NCBI RefSeq assembly: GCF_000153125.2
Contig: NZ_CM002299.1
Coordinates: 682,809-746,808, forward strand
DNA length: 64,000 nt
Direction of reading: 5' to 3'
Source of the DNA: Congregibacter litoralis KT71
GTDB taxonomy: Bacteria; Pseudomonadota; Gammaproteobacteria; Pseudomonadales; Halieaceae
A program made the position numbers and the translations under genes. Positions 60,845 through 64,000 of this stretch are shown one piece after another. The stretch's first letter is position 1. Every line of letters starts with the position of its first letter. The notes beneath the pieces are model-generated. The model worked only from the letters and a program-made list of their open reading frames with translations. It was not told where the DNA came from and searched no databases.

Positions 60845-61810
60845 TCATACTCCTTGCGCATCCAGATCACTGATGGGTCCCGTCGGCACGATTCCGGTAG
60901 GGTTTAATGCCTTGATGGAGTAGTAGCCTGCTTTGATGTGATCGAGGTTTACCGTATCTGCGATACCCTCAAGTGCGAGAGTTCGTCGCATGTAGGCGCG
61001 CAGGTATGGCATGTCTCTCAAGGTATTACGGTTACATTTGAACAGCCCATGGTAAGCGGCATCAAAGCGCACCAAGGTGACAAACAGACGTACGTCGGTT
61101 TCCGTTAAGCGGTCGTCAAACAGATAGGTGCGACCATCCGCCAGCCGGGACTCCATTTTGTCCAACGCAGCAAACACTTTGCCATAGGCCTCTTCATAGG
61201 CCTCCTGGCTAGAAGCGAAACCCGCTTGATACACGCCGTTGTTCAAGTCCATGTATAGATTGGTGTTCAGGGTATCGATATCTTTAGCAAGGTCGTCAGG
61301 GTAAAGATTCGGGCCCTGGTTCACTATTCCTGAGAATGCGCTATTGAGCATCCTGAGAATATCCGCAGACTCATTATTGACTATGGTTGCAGTATTCTTG
61401 TCCCACAGAATCGGTACGGTGGCACGTCCGGAAATCGCTGCATCAGCCAGAGTGTACAGCTCGTGCAAATAGCGTGCGCTATTAAGCGGGTCCTCATCAG
61501 CACCCGGGTAAACTCCGAACTGCCAACCCTGATCGGTCAGCCGCGGATCGACAACTGTGACGCCAATAACGTTCTGCAATCCCTTGAGTTCGCGAGCCAT
61601 CAGCGTTCGCGACGCCCACGGACAAATGTAGGCAACGTACAGATGGTAGCGCCCAATCTCCGCTTGGAAACCTCCAGAGCCGGTCGGGCCAGGGGAACCA
61701 TCCTGCGTAACCCAGTTCCGAAATGACGAGGTCTGCCGGATGAAGCGTCCCTGATCGTCTTTCGCCTGCACCGGCTGCCAGTTTTCCTGCCATTTACCGT
61801 TAATCAACAT
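60845..61810 (-). CDS. Glutathionyl-hydroquinone reductase
   Basis: 321 residues, the length of xi-class GSTs (YqjG/PcpF). The signature YICPWASRTLMAREL holds the catalytic Cys63; VPILWDKNTATIVNNESADI is the glutathione-binding block; LTETDVRLFVTLVRFDAAYH is the C-terminal family signature. It removes glutathione from glutathionyl-hydroquinones formed by quinone detoxification. AGGAG is 9 nt upstream of the ATG. It lies between the AraC gene and DoxX; E. coli yqjG is likewise next to the DoxX-like yqjF. Confidence 0.93.
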   Translation of the reverse strand: MLINGKWQENWQPVQAKDDQGRFIRQTSSFRNWVTQDGSPGPTGSGGFQAEIGRYHLYVAYICPWASRTLMARELKGLQNVIGVTVVDPRLTDQGWQFGVYPGADEDPLNSARYLHELYTLADAAISGRATVPILWDKNTATIVNNESADILRMLNSAFSGIVNQGPNLYPDDLAKDIDTLNTNLYMDLNNGVYQAGFASSQEAYEEAYGKVFAALDKMESRLADGRTYLFDDRLTETDVRLFVTLVRFDAAYHGLFKCNRNTLRDMPYLRAYMRRTLALEGIADTVNLDHIKAGYYSIKALNPTGIVPTGPISDLDAQGV

Positions 61811-61889
61811 GTTCTATTCTCCTGCCGGGAAGGGTGCCCCGCTCCTGGGGAGCGCTATGAGTTAAAAGACTGAATCCAGTTCATAAACG

Positions 61890-62396
61890 CTACGTGCGGA
61901 CACGCGACTCGTGTCCAATACCACCAAGACGCTTCGCCAAAACCCTGTCCAGTGCAAACCGTCCGGCGCCCTGAACAGCTATCGCCACCGCGACCACAAG
62001 TAGCGTCAGGGCGTACTCGTAACCATTGTTGGCGATGAACAAACCATTACCCATATGAACTGAGATTGTGGCCACCAGCATCGTGATCGCTATAGCGATA
62101 GCCGCGGGACGTGTCAGCAGGCCCACTATCAGCAAAAGGCCGCCAACGAATTCGGCGCCTCCGGCGAGCAAAGCCATCAGCAAGCCGGGCTCCAGGCCGA
62201 TGCTGGCCAGCCACTTCCCGGTCCCTGCCAAGCCATAGCCGCCGAACCAACCAAAGAGTTTCTGAGCACCGTGGGCCGCTAGAATAAGCCCCACCGGTAC
62301 CCGCAGGATCAGTCCCGCATAGTCGCTGCGTCTCTCGGGGTTTCCTGTGCTTCCCGGTCCGAGGGCGAGGTCTGTTGCTGTTTTAACCACGTTCAT
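61890..62396 (-). CDS. DoxX family membrane protein (YqjF-like)
   Basis: 168 residues from ATG at 62394-62396, fixed by AAGGAG 7-8 nt upstream (an upstream in-frame reading runs through the duplicated promoter). Four helices with LILRVPVGLILAAHGAQKLF GWFGGYGL in the DoxX signature (Gly-rich after helix 1) and a C-terminal GRFALDRVLAKRL. Partner of the hydroquinone reductase in several proteobacteria. Its promoter region is copy B of the duplicated element. Membrane role in quinone metabolism is inferred. Confidence 0.88.
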   Translation of the reverse strand: MNVVKTATDLALGPGSTGNPERRSDYAGLILRVPVGLILAAHGAQKLFGWFGGYGLAGTGKWLASIGLEPGLLMALLAGGAEFVGGLLLIVGLLTRPAAIAIAITMLVATISVHMGNGLFIANNGYEYALTLLVVAVAIAVQGAGRFALDRVLAKRLGGIGHESRVRT

Positions 62397-62500
62397 TTTC
62401 TTGCTCCTTATTCGTTGTTGGAGGTCACAAGGTATAGCCCGCAAGGCTCCAGTTATTGTCTTCTCGTGCCAGACTGTTAACCGATCGCGACAATCCTCAG
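62392..62500 (-). promoter_or_regulatory. Duplicated promoter/operator, copy B (DoxX gene)
   Basis: Sister of 59601-59709 (see that entry), placed upstream of DoxX. It carries TATACC at about the -10 position and the same far-upstream block CTGAGGATTGTCGCGATCGG. The remaining gap to 62594 holds nothing else recognised. Confidence 0.75.
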
Positions 62501-62594
62501 CTGCCGCTGCGCTCCGCCCTGCACCAAAGCCGAATCGATGGGGCGTGGTCTGCGTCTCTCCAGATCTCGGGGCTTGCATGTAGTAGTTCTTCGG

Positions 62595-62822
62595 CTACCG
62601 ATACAGCCAGTCACCCGCCACACGTGTCAGCAGTGGCATGATGAGATAGGACATCAGTCCAACCATGATCACCACCGATAACGAGACGTGGATCAGGGGA
62701 GAGTCGGGCAGCACGGCCTGAAGTGAAGGCGGGATAATGTGCACGGGAAAGAGGAGGCCCAAGAAGGTTAGCAATGCCATTTTGTGACGCTTTGGTGGAT
62801 CACACGCCGTCGTCTTGCTCAT
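62595..62822 (-). CDS. Small two-helix membrane protein (ABM-associated type)
   Basis: 75 residues from ATG at 62820-62822 with a strong AAGGAGG 8 nt upstream; a longer reading to 62903 overlaps the isochorismatase gene and lacks support. Basic cytosolic start (DPPKRHKMALLTFLGLLFP), two hydrophobic helices, and an end YLIMPLLTRVAGDWLYR. This is very like the C-terminal membrane part fused to many antibiotic-biosynthesis-monooxygenase (ABM) proteins, here as a stand-alone gene without the ABM domain. Function unknown; part of the pirin/isochorismatase operon. Confidence 0.75.
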   Translation of the reverse strand: MSKTTACDPPKRHKMALLTFLGLLFPVHIIPPSLQAVLPDSPLIHVSLSVVIMVGLMSYLIMPLLTRVAGDWLYR

Positions 62823-62857
62823 GCTATTAGCCTCCTTATACCGAACGCACATTGTGC

Positions 62858-63481
62858 TTATGCAGCAACACTCGACCGCACCTGGCCAACGAGGGTGGCC
62901 CAATCCATACTGAGTGCACTGTAAACATCCGCCGCTTTCTCAGATGCATTGTCCGCAAGTATTTCGACCATAAGGCTTGCTCCATCGGCAACGACGACAC
63001 CGCTCTGAGCAAGCCTGAGCAGCCCGGTTTCGCGCTTCGTGCGGTCGAAGGTCCCGCTTGCATCTACGGCGACGTAAGCTTCGAAGCCTTCGCGAGCGGC
63101 ACGCATCGCAGGGAAGGCGGCACATACTTCGAGGGATACGCCGGCAAATATGAGTTTGCTTCGGCCGGTGGCACGAATTGCCTTTTCGACACGGGGGTCG
63201 TCCCAGGCATTGACTGATGTGCGGTCAATGAACGTATGGTTCGGCAGAGCTTTCTGCAGTTCAGGAAAGGCCGGCCCCCATAGCGTATTGGCCGAGGTCG
63301 TCGTCGTGACAATTGGTAGATTTAGAATGTGCGCCGCAGAAGCCAGTCCGACTACATTGTGTTTCAGTTCGGCGATGGAGTAGTCGCGCACGCCGGTCAT
63401 TAATCCCACCTGATGATCGACAAGCACTAGGGCCGCGTTCTCGGCCGTGAGCGGGGAAGGATTTGTTATCGATTGGTTCAT
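62858..63481 (-). CDS. Isochorismatase-family hydrolase (YcaC-like)
   Basis: 207 residues. Catalytic Asp22 in LVLVDHQVGLMTG, the middle Lys region after TTTSANTLWGPAFPELQ, and Cys120 in FAGVSLEVCAAFPAMRAA match the YcaC-like branch of isochorismatase enzymes, whose substrate is unknown. The true isochorismate residues are not evident. GGAGAAATGAT precedes the ATG. It lies 39 bp downstream of pirin and 35 bp upstream of the small membrane protein gene, in one operon. Confidence 0.9.
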   Translation of the reverse strand: MNQSITNPSPLTAENAALVLVDHQVGLMTGVRDYSIAELKHNVVGLASAAHILNLPIVTTTTSANTLWGPAFPELQKALPNHTFIDRTSVNAWDDPRVEKAIRATGRSKLIFAGVSLEVCAAFPAMRAAREGFEAYVAVDASGTFDRTKRETGLLRLAQSGVVVADGASLMVEILADNASEKAADVYSALSMDWATLVGQVRSSVAA

Positions 63482-63520
63482 ATCATTTCTCCTGATTTGC
63501 GTTTTAGGTGTGGGGGTACT

Positions 63521-64000
63521 TCAGGCGATTCGACCAAACTGGCCGGCCGCATAGGCCGCCTGGGCCTCGTCGATTTTTTCTTCCGAGTCCATGACGAAGG
63601 GGCCGCGCTGGACGAAGGCTTCTCGCAGTGGCTCTGCATCAAAAAGCGCGAAATGGCTGGTCGCGTTCTTGCGGCTCGCTAATCGAATGTGCACCGGATG
63701 TCCTGTGGAAGGATTGCTTATGCTTATGCTTATGGCGTCACCCTGTGGAATAGTGAGCAGTTGGCCAGCCACCGACACGCTCAGCTCACCCTCAACGGCA
63801 TGTACCCACGCATTTCGTTGCTGCTTAAGAAGATGTTCAAAGCCTCTCGCTCCCATGACGTAACCATCTAGGATCGTCATGGAGGAATCGGGAGCGCGAA
63901 AACCAAGCACGTCATTTGAGCGCCCAAGCGCCACGCGAACGCGGTGGCTCTCGCTGGAAATCACCGGCATCTCGCTGCCGCGTACAAGTAAAGAGGTCGG
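63521..64000 (-). CDS. Pirin family protein (5' end outside window)
   Basis: 159 codons to the stop, open to the window edge, so the N-terminal half is missing. The sequence is the C-terminal cupin of pirin: MTILDGYVMGARGFEHLLKQ, NAWVHAVEGELSVSVAGQLL and FALFDAEPLREAFVQRGPFVMD (the RGPFVM signature). Some pirins are quercetin 2,3-dioxygenases; others act with redox regulators. Adjacent to isochorismatase, DoxX and hydroquinone reductase, as in E. coli yhaK near yqjFG. The reading continues past the first internal ATG with coding-like sequence (TSLLVRGSE), so the gene starts outside the window. Confidence 0.88.
   Translation of the reverse strand, partial: PTSLLVRGSEMPVISSESHRVRVALGRSNDVLGFRAPDSSMTILDGYVMGARGFEHLLKQQRNAWVHAVEGELSVSVAGQLLTIPQGDAISISISNPSTGHPVHIRLASRKNATSHFALFDAEPLREAFVQRGPFVMDSEEKIDEAQAAYAAGQFGRIA

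Overview
The window is 64 kb of bacterial chromosome. It is densely coded, fairly GC-rich and organised as short operons on both strands. No rRNA, tRNA, phage, IS element or CRISPR array was seen. The gene content fits a marine, aerobic, lipid- and aromatic-degrading gammaproteobacterium, possibly of the Halieaceae/OM60-NOR5 type. The supporting features are PEP-CTERM and IPTL-type exosortase substrates, TonB receptors, a Rieske oxygenase, a Baeyer-Villiger monooxygenase, several glutathione transferases, truD/truC, and TPR proteins with the SLFSELHRRNV N-terminus. This placement is inference from gene content only.

Layout. 0-9 kb: a partial BtrH/DUF4872 protein, DoxX and a YbcJ-like S4 protein; a membrane TolB/TPR protein; a secreted CxC protein broken by an in-frame TGA; a rhodanese lipoprotein, a metallophosphoesterase lipoprotein and small membrane proteins. 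9-19 kb: a GST, a PEP-CTERM protein with two CRP-like sites upstream, a TetR/Rieske oxygenase divergent pair around a perfect palindromic operator, ATP-grasp and HAD genes, an acyl-CoA synthetase, and a lytic transglycosylase/SPOR protein whose signal peptide is a tandem repeat. 18.7-29 kb: a Baeyer-Villiger monooxygenase fused to an HSL-type esterase, a TlpA-like thioredoxin, a GST, a two-domain SnoaL-like protein, a large metzincin, a glucose/sorbosone dehydrogenase-cytochrome c fusion and a LysE exporter. 29-42 kb: an exported methyltransferase-like protein, a degenerate SDR next to an HCCA isomerase/DsbA-like protein, MsrB, a porin-like barrel, an alpha/beta hydrolase, a TPR-GGDEF-EAL protein, a Kef-type antiporter, an esterase and TruD. 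42-51 kb: a 1379-residue surface protein with an IPTL-like sorting motif near its N-terminus and a tectonin-like C-terminus, an exported spermidine-synthase-like protein, TruC, an SDR, a thioesterase and a methyltransferase. 51-58 kb: a TonB receptor and PhoD behind a possible PhoB box, a 45-residue glycine-zipper protein and a beta-lactamase-fold hydrolase. 57.7-64 kb: a minus-strand stress/detoxification cluster of SnoaL, DUF1772, NmrA, an AraC regulator, glutathionyl-hydroquinone reductase, DoxX, a small membrane protein, isochorismatase and pirin.

Three units stand out as functional systems. The 58-64 kb cluster resembles the yqjFG/yhaK neighbourhood of enterobacteria. Two of its promoters (NmrA and DoxX) are copies of one ~109 bp sequence, and the AraC gene lies next to one copy, which suggests a dedicated quinone/electrophile response regulon. 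The TonB receptor-PhoD pair looks like phosphate-ester scavenging. The BVMO-esterase fusion would combine ester formation and ester cleavage in one polypeptide. The most unusual single items are the duplicated promoter, the BVMO fusion with a substituted fingerprint histidine, the N-terminally placed IPTL-like signal, and the repeat-built signal peptide.
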